64,000 bases of DNA from VSJD01 sp964617825 (GTDB lineage: Bacteria > Verrucomicrobiota > Kiritimatiellia > JAAZAB01): positions 1 to 64,000 of the forward strand of contig CAZTWL010000021.1 of the NCBI GenBank assembly GCA_964617825.1, written 5' to 3'. How positions within the stretch are numbered: position 1 is the stretch's first letter; every line of letters begins with the position of its first letter. The notes below the pieces were generated by a model. It did no database searches. It had not been told where the DNA came from and saw only the letters and a list, made by a program, of their open reading frames with translations. Shown here piece by piece: positions 1 through 7,602 of the stretch. Made by a program: the position numbers and the translations under genes.

Positions 1-534
1 CAGAACGCCCAGTTCCACCAGCCAATGGATATGCCCCACGACAGTCAGACCGAATGCATAAATCCCGTTTTCGAGCACCAGGAACCCCAGCACCTGGGTC
101 AGAGCCTTGCGCCGGGCAATAATCAGAACAAGACCGGTGAACATCATAAAGAATGAAGCTGCCAGACTGAGTGTCGAGAGCCCCACGCCAATCCCATGCA
201 GGCGACCGGCCAACCAGAAGGCCAGGATCAGCAGGGCAATGCCCAAGGCCAGCGACAGCGAATAGCCCAGCAGCGGTTCCATTTCGCGGCGCAAATTGGC
301 TTCGCGCATGGAACGGGTCAACAACCAGGGGAAAACAATTCCCTTGAGTCCCATGGTCAAGGCCGCCAAGCCTATCGCCCGCACCGCCCAGGAAGATTCC
401 ATGACCAGGAAAGGCAGGAAGCTCAGGGCCGCGCCCTGCAAAGCAACCACCCGGATGCCGGCGTTCAGCAGACTGGACCCCAACAACACCAGACTCGTCA
501 GCAGCAGAAAAACAAACAGCGTGTCAAGGCCCAT
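1..534 (-). CDS. hyfE: Hydrogenase-4-like membrane subunit E (partial)
   Basis: Membrane subunit of a group 4 [NiFe] hydrogenase or formate hydrogenlyase-like complex, related to a NuoK-like part fused to further helices. The reading frame runs off the left edge, so the C-terminus is missing; 178 residues are visible of a family length near 215. I translated it by hand from the complement: it opens MGLDTLFVFLLLTSLVLLG and is hydrophobic throughout, with about five helices, including a segment around residues 122-150 (FFMMFTGLVLIIARRKALTQ) typical of NuoK-like folds. The ATG at 534 follows an AGGAGA Shine-Dalgarno by about 8 bases. It starts 11 bases after the hyfC stop, so it is the third hyf gene of the operon. 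Hydrogenase catalytic subunits would be expected just outside the window. Confidence 0.8.
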   Translation of the reverse strand, partial: MGLDTLFVFLLLTSLVLLGSSLLNAGIRVVALQGAALSFLPFLVMESSWAVRAIGLAALTMGLKGIVFPWLLTRSMREANLRREMEPLLGYSLSLALGIALLILAFWLAGRLHGIGVGLSTLSLAASFFMMFTGLVLIIARRKALTQVLGFLVLENGIYAFGLTVVGHIHWLVELGVL

Positions 535-545
535 GGCCCCATCTC

Positions 546-1457
546 CTATTTCATGATCAACATTAACGCCAGTGCGGACAGCGCCAAGGCGCCCATCAGC
601 AGTTGTGGCACACGCGTCAAACGCAGACGCGCCATCGCGGATTCGATCAGGCCGATCCCAACCGCCAAAACCAGCATGCCGCCAAGAAAGACCAGTCCAT
701 CCTGCCATGCCACACCATATCGGACGGGCGTCAGCAGGCTCACCAGCAGCGCCCCCATGACCCAAAGTTTCAGCGCCGCACCATAGAGAATCATGGCCAG
801 ATCCGGCCCGCCATGATCGAGAACCATGACTTCATGGATCATGGTAAGTTCCAGGTGGGTATTGGGATCGTCCACGGGAATGCGCGCATTTTCGGCCAGC
901 AGCACTACCATCCAAGCCGCGGCGATCAGCGCCAGCGCCGGGCCCATCGACAGCCAGGTCGCCGCCGTGATGTCCGGCATAATCGTGGAAAGCGAAACCG
1001 CATCGGCAACACGCACAAGGCCCAGCATACCCAGCAGGAAAGCAGGCTCCGCCAAGGCCGAAAAAAACACCTCGCGGCTGGAGCCCATCCCCTCAAAACT
1101 CGAACCCGTATCCAGCGCCGCAAGCACCGTCACAAAGCGCATGAGCCCGAGCAAGTAAGCATACAGGATCAAGTCGCCATCGAATGCCAGCGGCGCGGCG
1201 GACTTGCCGAAGGGCGTCAGCAGGAGCACACCCAACACGGCCGCCAAGCCGACCAGGGGCCCGGCCCGGAAAACCCATGTGGTAGTGCGGCTGTAAACGG
1301 CGCCTTTGTGCAGAAGCTTCCAGAGATCGAAATACAACTGCAGGAGCGGCGCGCCGACGCGGCCCCCTACCCGCGCCTTCGTGCGGTTAATCACCCCCAG
1401 CATCAGGGGCGCCAGCACCAGTGCAGCGACCATATGTATCCAGGGAATAGCGCTCAT
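546..1457 (-). CDS. hyfC: Hydrogenase-4-like membrane subunit C (NuoH-like)
   Basis: Integral membrane subunit homologous to NuoH of complex I; in hydrogenase 4 and formate hydrogenlyase it (HyfC/HycD) anchors the soluble hydrogenase module and contributes to ion translocation. The 303-residue protein has about eight hydrophobic helices. It carries NuoH hallmarks: an N-terminal helix followed by R-x-KARVGGRVGAP, a central GSSFEGMGSSRE segment, and the acidic ENARIPVDDPNTHLELTMIHE loop. A longer in-frame extension to 1565 exists, but the ATG at 1457 is preferred because it overlaps the hyfB stop as ATGA, a usual sign of translational coupling. It lies between hyfB and hyfE in the usual order. 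Confidence 0.92.
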   Translation of the reverse strand: MSAIPWIHMVAALVLAPLMLGVINRTKARVGGRVGAPLLQLYFDLWKLLHKGAVYSRTTTWVFRAGPLVGLAAVLGVLLLTPFGKSAAPLAFDGDLILYAYLLGLMRFVTVLAALDTGSSFEGMGSSREVFFSALAEPAFLLGMLGLVRVADAVSLSTIMPDITAATWLSMGPALALIAAAWMVVLLAENARIPVDDPNTHLELTMIHEVMVLDHGGPDLAMILYGAALKLWVMGALLVSLLTPVRYGVAWQDGLVFLGGMLVLAVGIGLIESAMARLRLTRVPQLLMGALALSALALMLIMK

Positions 1458-3439
1458 AGACAACTCGCATACCAGATCAACAAAGCCACCAGCGTGGCCG
1501 CTATATATAAAATATACAGCTGCAGACGCCCGTGCTGAATCCAGCGCAGCGAGGCCAAGGCCCAACGAATCTGCGCAAACACGGGACGGAAAACAAGCTC
1601 ACGGAAACCGTCAGGCGTTTCCGTGGTCATGAAGGCGGCGTTGGGAAAGTAGCCTTGCGGCAACGACCGGCGGCGCTCGGTTCGTAAAATCCAGCGAAAC
1701 GCGTCCACGAACCAGAGGGCGAATGAAGATGCCGTATATTGCATGCGCGCCGCCGGCGCGGCATAGCCGCAATCCCAGGTCGGGGCCTGGCGCACCGGCC
1801 GGTTTTTCAGAAGCATTCTCCTAATAAACCCGAGCAGGAAGACCAGGCCGATCACCACCGCAAAACCAATCAGCAATTCCATCAGCAACGTCATTGAATG
1901 CGGAACCGCTCCGAAAATCTGCGCAGCCGGCGTTCCGATCAGACCGGCGACAGCCGGCTTGAGGGCCGCTACCGCCCACGGCGCGCCGATCCCGATCAGA
2001 ATACAGGCAACTGCCAGGATAATCATCGGCAGACGCATGGCCCAGCCGCACTCATGGGCCAGGCGCGCTGCATCCGTACGCGGTTCACCAAGGAAGACAA
2101 TGCCAAACGCCTTGGCAAAACAGGCTGCGGCCAAGCCGCCAATCAGGGCCAAGCCGGCCACCAAGCCGATTGCCGGCAGCGGATTTTCCAGACCACCCGG
2201 CAAACAGGCAAGCAGCGCCCCATAATACATTAAAAATTCACTGACGAACCCATTTAGCGGAGGCAAACCGGCAATGGCCGCCGCGCCGATCACAAACGTC
2301 ACCGCCGTCCAAGGCATGACTTTGGCCAGTCCTCCGAGCCGATCCATGTCGCGCGTGCCCGTGCCATGCGCAACGGCGCCGGCGCCGAGAAACAATAATC
2401 CTTTGAAGAACGCATGATTAACCACATGCAAGAGCGCCCCGCCAAATCCCAACTGGGCCACCAGAGGATGACCCGTGCTCGTGCCCAGGACGCCGAGTCC
2501 TAGGCCGAGGACGATAATACCGATGTTTTCGACACTGTGGTAGGCCAGCAGACGCTTTAGATCGTGTTGGGCCAGGGCATAGACAACGCCCAAAATACCG
2601 GAAGAGAGCCCAATCCCGACAAGCATCCAGCCCCACCAGGCGGGAGGATGCCCCAGCAGGACCAGAGTGCGAACCAGACCATAAATGCCGGTCTTGATCA
2701 TGACCCCGGAAAGAACCGCCGACACATGGCTGGGAGCAGCCGGGTGGGCCTCCGGGAGCCAGACATGCAGCGGCATAAAGCCGGCCTTCGTGCCGAAGCC
2801 GATGACCGCAAACATAAAAGCGGCATTGGCGATGCCTGAAGCCGGCGTGCCGATGCGGGCGAAATCCAGCGACTGGGCTTCACGTCCCAGCAGGGCAAAG
2901 AAAATCAAAAGAAAAGCCGTGCCCAAATGGGTTGCCACCAGGTACAGCCAGCCGGCTTCGCGCACTTCTTTTTTGTCATTTTCAAACACGACAAGAAAGA
3001 ACGAAGCCAGCGCCATGCCTTCCCAGGCCATCAGGAACAAAAGTCCATTACGGGCAACCACCACCAAAACAAGACAAATCGTCAGCAGATTAAAGCAGAA
3101 CCAGGCAAAACCGATGGCCCGCTGGCCCCAGAAAATCCGCAGGTATGTGCCGCCATAGAGCGCCGCCAGGGCCGTGAGCAGGAAAATGGGCACGAGGAAC
3201 ACGGCGGAAATCGCGTCGAGGCCGACATGGAAAGAGCCGCCCGGCATGCACCAGGCCATTACGAATGATTCATTGACGCCCGTCAGCAAAACGCGAAGAC
3301 TGGCGACCAAGCCCACCAAACCCGCCAAGAGTGCGCCGCTGACGCCGCAAATGGTGGCCAAGCGCGGGACGCGGGCCAACAGCAATGCGGCCAGGGCGCT
3401 CGCCATCAGGAGACCGATGGCCAAAAGGACCAAACTCAT
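1454..3439 (-). CDS. hyfB: Hydrogenase-4-like membrane subunit B (antiporter-like NuoL/M family)
   Basis: Proton/sodium antiporter-like subunit of a group 4 hydrogenase complex, expected to pump ions across the inner membrane. The 661-residue protein matches HyfB length (about 670). It has the proton_antipo_M core with roughly 14-16 helices, including LMAWEGMALASFFLV, GFGTKAGFMPLHVWLPEAHP with its conserved lysine, and HVVNHAFFKGLLFLGAGA. The C-terminal part shows TWDCGYAAPAARMQYTASSF, characteristic of HyfB/HycC. The start at 3439 is chosen because the preceding gene stops 2 bases upstream and AAGGGG within its tail serves as Shine-Dalgarno; the in-frame extension to 3643 is an overlap with that gene. 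Inference: part of an anaerobic hydrogen-evolving or hydrogen-oxidising complex. Confidence 0.93.
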   Translation of the reverse strand: MSLVLLAIGLLMASALAALLLARVPRLATICGVSGALLAGLVGLVASLRVLLTGVNESFVMAWCMPGGSFHVGLDAISAVFLVPIFLLTALAALYGGTYLRIFWGQRAIGFAWFCFNLLTICLVLVVVARNGLLFLMAWEGMALASFFLVVFENDKKEVREAGWLYLVATHLGTAFLLIFFALLGREAQSLDFARIGTPASGIANAAFMFAVIGFGTKAGFMPLHVWLPEAHPAAPSHVSAVLSGVMIKTGIYGLVRTLVLLGHPPAWWGWMLVGIGLSSGILGVVYALAQHDLKRLLAYHSVENIGIIVLGLGLGVLGTSTGHPLVAQLGFGGALLHVVNHAFFKGLLFLGAGAVAHGTGTRDMDRLGGLAKVMPWTAVTFVIGAAAIAGLPPLNGFVSEFLMYYGALLACLPGGLENPLPAIGLVAGLALIGGLAAACFAKAFGIVFLGEPRTDAARLAHECGWAMRLPMIILAVACILIGIGAPWAVAALKPAVAGLIGTPAAQIFGAVPHSMTLLMELLIGFAVVIGLVFLLGFIRRMLLKNRPVRQAPTWDCGYAAPAARMQYTASSFALWFVDAFRWILRTERRRSLPQGYFPNAAFMTTETPDGFRELVFRPVFAQIRWALASLRWIQHGRLQLYILYIAATLVALLIWYASCL

Positions 3440-3441
3440 CT

Positions 3442-3732
3442 TCAGCCCCTTCCCTCTGCCGGACCTTGCCCGCGCTGAATAAAAGCCGCCAGAATGGTGA
3501 CCAGTCCCAAAACGCCAAGGGTCGTGATCGCCACCGTCAGATTCCCTATTTTCAAGATGGCATAGACTGCCGCAGCAATCAGAATGTAACGAAGAGCGTA
3601 ACTGGAAATAACAACCAGCGTCGCCCGGGCACGCCGGTGGCATTTAAAGGCAACCCGCACCCCGGCCCGCAAGATCAAGGCATTAATGATGCCCAGCACG
3701 ACGCCGATGACAATGCCTATCGCGATGTTCAT
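3442..3732 (-). CDS. Small AtpI-like membrane protein at the head of the hyf operon
   Basis: A 96-residue protein with about four hydrophobic segments (residues 1-20, 37-48, 50-60 and 64-85) and a short positively charged loop. The pattern, with N-A-L-I-L-R after the first helix and S-Y-A-L-R-Y before the next, resembles ATP synthase subunit I, the small non-essential protein usually encoded just before atpB. No atp genes are visible here. Instead it stops 2 bases before hyfB, so it must be co-transcribed with the hydrogenase membrane genes. The ATG at 3732 is the first that gives a membrane protein throughout; no strong Shine-Dalgarno precedes it. Function unknown: an assembly or ion-supply helper for the antiporter subunit is possible. 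The AtpI resemblance is by hydropathy and length only. Confidence 0.6.
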   Translation of the reverse strand: MNIAIGIVIGVVLGIINALILRAGVRVAFKCHRRARATLVVISSYALRYILIAAAVYAILKIGNLTVAITTLGVLGLVTILAAFIQRGQGPAEGRG

Positions 3733-3999
3733 AAATCGCCCGTCCGAAAAAAAACACCCACCGCCGGAGCATTCATCGGAGCGTGGGCTACACGCCAGGT
3801 GAGGCATCCGCGGGTAAATTGCAGGCCGACAGTTGCAGACTAAATCGGCGCATCCTTCATCGCCGAAAAATCCGATGCGATCGATCCGGGGGAAATTAGC
3901 GACTTGCCGCCCGCTGGTCAAGCACAGATGCGACAGCGCCAATCGGCGTCGCCGAACCGCCAAAATGCCGGCCGATTGACACACCCGAGGCGTTAAGAT

Positions 4000-5253
4000 A
4001 TGTTGCCGGCCATGGAACATTCCTTTCATTTCACCGACGTGATCGAAGCCGCGGGGCTTTACGAACAGGGCGCGATCTGGTCCGCTGCCTGGCCGGATTC
4101 ACAGGCATCTTTTCGCATCAATGACTTGTATTTTTTCCAGCCGCATTGGATCGAAGAATCTTTGGCGAAACTGCATATGCCCGAAACGATCAATGCGGCC
4201 TTCCGTAAATCGCAGCCGTTTTTCGCCCAGAATCCGGCGCTCCAGCGCCTGGCTTGGCATTGTCATCATTCGATGACCCAACCCGGTTTCGATCCTGCAA
4301 CGCTAAGCGCCTGGCCACTCCTGCCGCCTTCGCTGGGGCCGGATGCCGCCATGTTCTATGCGTTTGTCTGCCTGGCCGGATTGCCGCAACTTGAGCGCTT
4401 GCATCGCCAGCGCGGCATCGACCCATCCATCACCTATGACACGCTTGCCGATTTCGCCCTCTGGATGGAGCACTATCATCGGCAACACGGCGTGTGGGGA
4501 CTCAGCAACACGATCCTCGGCTGGGTTAATGGTTACCTTGGGGACAGACTGATCAAACTTGGGCGGCTGCAATATAGCCATCCGAGCACGTTCCCTTACG
4601 ATTTTCATGTGTATCGCAATCGGCATGACCGGAGGATTCTGACTCTGGCCGGCGACGGCATGCAATTCCGTCCGGACGGCCAGTTCGATGGCGCCAACAA
4701 AATTTCAGCCGGCAACCAATCCTGGACAAGCCGCTGGACAGTAACTTCTTCGGAAATCAAGGGCCAGGTCATTACGCGGATGGGCGAGGCGCAGCCGGCA
4801 ACGGTAATTTTGGCCGCCGGCGAATGGGAGGAAATCTTGAACAGCACGAGCCAGGTGCGGGCCGTGCATATTCCCGCTTGCGGCCCGTTATCGCACTCAG
4901 CCTGCCAGGAATCGCTGCGCCAAGCCTGCACATTTCTACCGGCGCATTATCCCGAAACGTCCTTTTGCGCTTTCACTTGCGTCTCCTGGCTCATGGACAA
5001 TCAGTTTGCGCGCTACCTGCCGGAAACCTCCAACATTTTACAATTCCAGCGCAATTTCCATCTTCATCCGATTCCGAATGCCAGTGACGAGCAGACCTAT
5101 GAACGGGTCTTCGGCAGGACCGACGCCGACATCGAGACGGCTCCCAAGACCACATCGCTGCAACGGCTGTTGGCGGCGCATGTCAAGGCCAATGGACGCT
5201 GGCATAATGGCGGAGGATTTATCCTGCTCGATCGCGATGGAATGCTTTCATGA
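4000..5253 (+). CDS. Acyltransferase-like protein with NAT_N and GNAT_C domains
   Basis: A 417-residue protein of the family often labelled acyltransferase domain-containing (DUF5596), with an N-terminal helical domain and a C-terminal GNAT-like fold. Visible family landmarks are GRLQYSHPSTFPYDFHVY around residues 188-205, then VHIPACGPLSHSACQESLRQA and the FPYD/ETSFCAFTCVSWLM run leading to LPETSNILQFQRNF in the C-terminal half. The substrate is not known. It is divergent from the hyf operon and convergent with atpZ, so it stands alone as a transcription unit. A GAGG lies 9 bases before the ATG at 4000; a second in-frame ATG is at 4012. Family assignment is fairly sure; any acyl-CoA substrate is inference. 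Confidence 0.72.
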   Translation: MLPAMEHSFHFTDVIEAAGLYEQGAIWSAAWPDSQASFRINDLYFFQPHWIEESLAKLHMPETINAAFRKSQPFFAQNPALQRLAWHCHHSMTQPGFDPATLSAWPLLPPSLGPDAAMFYAFVCLAGLPQLERLHRQRGIDPSITYDTLADFALWMEHYHRQHGVWGLSNTILGWVNGYLGDRLIKLGRLQYSHPSTFPYDFHVYRNRHDRRILTLAGDGMQFRPDGQFDGANKISAGNQSWTSRWTVTSSEIKGQVITRMGEAQPATVILAAGEWEEILNSTSQVRAVHIPACGPLSHSACQESLRQACTFLPAHYPETSFCAFTCVSWLMDNQFARYLPETSNILQFQRNFHLHPIPNASDEQTYERVFGRTDADIETAPKTTSLQRLLAAHVKANGRWHNGGGFILLDRDGMLS

Positions 5254-5285
5254 TTCGCCGGCCTGGGCAAATTGGACGGAAAAAT

Positions 5286-5639
5286 CTACGGTTTGCGACC
5301 GTTTTTGATCTTCGTGTCAACCGGCGGCGCATCCTTTTCCGAACAGCGCGCGGAACGGGCGTGGGCAACCGAAAGGAAGATATTGGTAAAACCGGCGACA
5401 ATGCCGCCAAGCAGGAATAATATCGTGAACCAGGGGCTTGTCTTCAGCCAACGATCAAGGTTGTAACCGACGAGCAGCCCAAGGAATGTGCTGCCTACCA
5501 AGGTAAAACCCAAGGCGCCCACGGTCGACAAGTCGTGCCAGATCGTTTGCTCCGCCAGTTTTTTTCGCGACCAGGCGTGCGCGAAAGCCCCATTGCCGGC
5601 CGGATCAGGCGGCGGGGGGGGAGGGCGGTTTTTTTTCAT
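5286..5639 (-). CDS. atpZ: AtpZ/AtpI-family small membrane protein
   Basis: A 117-residue protein of the AtpZ/F0F1-ATPase subunit family (putative magnesium or calcium transport accessory of ATP synthase). Residues 1-30 are proline-rich and soluble. They are followed by two hydrophobic hairpin helices, LSTVGALGFTLVGSTFLGLLVGY and SPWFTILFLLGGIVAGFTNIF (each about 20 residues), the family's glycine-rich fold, and a charged tail. Its ATG at 5639 lies inside tatA, overlapping by 35 bases in another frame, with GAGGAAGGCGAGG upstream. Normally this gene sits directly before atpB; here it ends an operon and meets the GNAT-like gene convergently. Family fairly sure, role in this context unknown. 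Confidence 0.75.
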   Translation of the reverse strand: MKKNRPPPPPPDPAGNGAFAHAWSRKKLAEQTIWHDLSTVGALGFTLVGSTFLGLLVGYNLDRWLKTSPWFTILFLLGGIVAGFTNIFLSVAHARSARCSEKDAPPVDTKIKNGRKP

Positions 5640-5784
5640 CCGATGCCTCGCCTTCCTCTCGACCTTTTTTAAACTCGTGCAGGCTTTTGCCCAGCGAACG
5701 CGCCAGGTCAGGAATGCGTTTGGCGCCAAACAAGAGAAGGAGAACCACCACAATCAGTACAATTTCCGGCCAACCAATATTCAT
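5605..5784 (-). CDS. tatA: Twin-arginine translocase subunit TatA/E
   Basis: A 59-residue TatA-family protein, too short for many gene finders. It forms the protein-conducting element of the Tat pathway, which exports folded proteins such as cofactor-containing redox enzymes. Translated by hand: a short N-terminus MNIGWPE, a membrane helix (IVLIVVVLLLLFGAKRIPDL, residues 8-27) containing the diagnostic FGAKRIPDLARSLG hinge, then an amphipathic helix (LHEFKKGREE) and a charged tail. Its ATG overlaps the upstream stop as ATGA, and its 3' end overlaps atpZ through runs of eight A and eight C. No tatC is present in the window, so the translocase partner must be elsewhere. Confidence 0.88.
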   Translation of the reverse strand: MNIGWPEIVLIVVVLLLLFGAKRIPDLARSLGKSLHEFKKGREEGEASDEKKPPSPPAA

Positions 5785-6083
5785 GATGCCGTTCCTTTGC
5801 GAATGCGTTCTTTTTCTTCCTCCGCCAGGGCCTTTATTTTTTCGATTTCCGCGCGTTGCTCGGCCTTGATCAGCTCGATTTTTTCGAGATCGTCACCGGC
5901 TTTGGCCAGCCGATCATGGCCCAGTATTTCCAGCTCCGCCTGCTTGGCCCTCGTTTTGCGATCAACCTCGGCCAAAGCTATCTTCTGCGCATCATTCAAC
6001 TTGGCCGGTGCGCCATCTCGCTGGGCAAGGCGTTCCATGGCCAAGTCGAGAGCGCTCTTCAAAGATTGATGATCGGATTTCAT
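5781..6083 (-). CDS. Hypothetical coiled-coil protein upstream of tatA
   Basis: A 100-residue soluble protein that I do not recognise. It is almost entirely charged and helical, rich in K, E, A and L in a heptad-like pattern from about residue 30 to 95 (AEVDRKTRAKQAELEIL, EKIELIKAEQRAEIEKIKAL), so it should form a coiled coil or long helical hairpin. There is no signal peptide, membrane segment or cysteine. It is the first gene of the trio with tatA and atpZ and overlaps tatA by 4 bases, so it is translated with it. Good codon structure and the overlap argue that it is real. A role as a membrane-associated scaffold with TatA is only a guess. Confidence 0.7.
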   Translation of the reverse strand: MKSDHQSLKSALDLAMERLAQRDGAPAKLNDAQKIALAEVDRKTRAKQAELEILGHDRLAKAGDDLEKIELIKAEQRAEIEKIKALAEEEKERIRKGTAS

Positions 6084-6146
6084 CTTGCCTTCATCCTGTA
6101 AAATAAAAGATTGCCTTTTCCCTTGTTACCCGCATAAATTAAGCCC

Positions 6147-6596
6147 ATGCCTGACTTCCGTCAAGACGAGTTTTTCATGCGCCAAGCTTTACAGCAGGCG
6201 GTCCTGGCGGCCGAGGCAGGCGAGGTGCCGATCGGTGCGGTCATCGTCCGCGCGCAAACCGTCATCGGGCGCGCATATAACCAGGTTGAACTGCTGAAAG
6301 ACGCAACCGCCCACGCCGAGATGATCGCCATCACCCAGGCAGCGAACGCCATTGGCGACTGGCGCCTGACGGACACCGTCCTCTACGTGACGAAAGAGCC
6401 CTGTCCCATGTGCGCCGGCGCCATTGTCCTGGCCCGGATTCCCCGAGTGGTCTTTGGCGCAAGCGATCCGCAAAGCACGGGATCATTGAAGGCCGATGAA
6501 ATCGTTCGCGGGGTGCTGGAGGAGGAATGCCGGTCGATCTTGCAGGAATTCTTCCGGAATGCACGCCGCCAGATGGAACCGACAACGAACGCCTGA
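6147..6596 (+). CDS. tadA: tRNA-specific adenosine deaminase TadA
   Basis: Deaminates adenosine 34 to inosine in the anticodon of tRNA-Arg(ACG), required to read CGN arginine codons. The 149-residue length is typical. The cytidine-deaminase fold zinc site is complete: H56-A-E58, where the glutamate shuttles protons, and P85-C86-P-M-C89. The N-terminal FMRQALQQAVLAAEAGEVPIGAVIV matches TadA. It is divergent from the coiled-coil/tatA operon (63-base gap) and its end is close to the convergent end of the 3-dehydroquinate synthase II gene. No clear Shine-Dalgarno precedes the ATG, but the protein start agrees with the family. Confidence 0.95.
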   Translation: MPDFRQDEFFMRQALQQAVLAAEAGEVPIGAVIVRAQTVIGRAYNQVELLKDATAHAEMIAITQAANAIGDWRLTDTVLYVTKEPCPMCAGAIVLARIPRVVFGASDPQSTGSLKADEIVRGVLEEECRSILQEFFRNARRQMEPTTNA

Positions 6597-6609
6597 CACT
6601 CCGGCTGCT

Positions 6610-7602
6610 TCAGCGCTCCACGAGCGTTTCGTCGATTTTCATGCCGAAATGACGTCCGCCCGCTTCCAGATGGACCAGGACCTGGTCGCCCGGTTTCAAA
6701 CGCGCGACGGACAAGGGCGCGCCCTCCGGCGACACCAGGTTGATGGTTTCGGCATTCTGCAGGTAGATGGAAAGCTCGCTTCCATTCACTTCGGCAAAGA
6801 TCAGGACCATGGGGCGCGTTTCCACCTTGCACCGCCCGATATGAGCTACATAAGTATGGCCCTGGCTATCCACGACCATGACATCGTCACCCGTACGCAG
6901 ATCGGACAGATAGGAGGTTTTGTCGCCCGGCCGCATGAGGTAAGCATGCACCGCACTGGCGTTCACACGAAACGGACGAGCCGCCACGTATTGATTTTCG
7001 ATGCTTTCCGAATGCACCAGGAAAAAAGCGCTGCTCGTGTTACCGACCAGCATCCCCTGCCCGATCTTCATGGCTGAACAAGTATCGATGCAAACGCGAT
7101 CGCCCATGCCGCTGGGTTCAATACGCGTAATAACCGCCTTAACAAGCTCGATCTGCGGCGAGAGTCCGTGAACCAGACCGATCACCCTGCGAATTTCGGC
7201 CGGATCGCGTCCGGTCATCACCACGCCGTCCACGCCTTTTTCCAGCACCCCCAGCATGGTGCGAGCCTGATTGGCAGTCTGCACTTCGGCCATCAGCCCG
7301 CTGCGCTGGGCCAGCAGATTTTCCAGGGGAATAATCGTCCAATCTTTGAGCCGCAGCCACAATAGTGTTTCTCGCGGAACTCCGGCGGCCTTCTGCTCGT
7401 CATCTTTGGAGGCAATATCCAGACGGCGCACATCGCGCCCCAGGACCAGGTCGCCATCTTCGGCCACCGTCGGCATGCGGCCAAGTTCCCGGACCTTCGA
7501 TCCCACACCGGGATCAACCACAATCGCATCCGCACCGCTTTCAATGGCGGCGATCGCCAGCTGCTTATCCCAAGGTTGAATCTGCACCCAGACCTGTTTC
7601 AT
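6610..7602 (-). CDS. aroB': 3-dehydroquinate synthase II (archaeal type, AroB')
   Basis: Oxidatively deaminates and cyclises 2-amino-3,7-dideoxy-D-threo-hept-6-ulosonate (ADH) to 3-dehydroquinate, using NAD, as in Methanocaldococcus MJ1249. The 330-residue protein fits the family (about 320-370). Recognisable stretches are ESGADAIVVDPG near residue 22-33, GVDGVVMTGRDPAEI, the central DRVCIDTCSAMKIGQGMLVGN and the family-specific FRVNASAVHAYLMRPG. The C-terminal half carries RTGDDVMVVDSQG and a basic, glycine-containing end. Its ATG overlaps the stop of the preceding ADH synthase gene as ATGA, so the two enzymes of the pathway are coupled. It replaces classical AroB, which uses DAHP; no classical aroF/aroB is present in the window. 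Confidence 0.93.
   Translation of the reverse strand: MKQVWVQIQPWDKQLAIAAIESGADAIVVDPGVGSKVRELGRMPTVAEDGDLVLGRDVRRLDIASKDDEQKAAGVPRETLLWLRLKDWTIIPLENLLAQRSGLMAEVQTANQARTMLGVLEKGVDGVVMTGRDPAEIRRVIGLVHGLSPQIELVKAVITRIEPSGMGDRVCIDTCSAMKIGQGMLVGNTSSAFFLVHSESIENQYVAARPFRVNASAVHAYLMRPGDKTSYLSDLRTGDDVMVVDSQGHTYVAHIGRCKVETRPMVLIFAEVNGSELSIYLQNAETINLVSPEGAPLSVARLKPGDQVLVHLEAGGRHFGMKIDETLVER

Noticed and set aside
603..1538. 311-codon plus-strand frame across hyfC
   Set aside because: Shadow of hyfC; its composition (Q/R/H-rich) is typical of antisense frames in GC-rich DNA.
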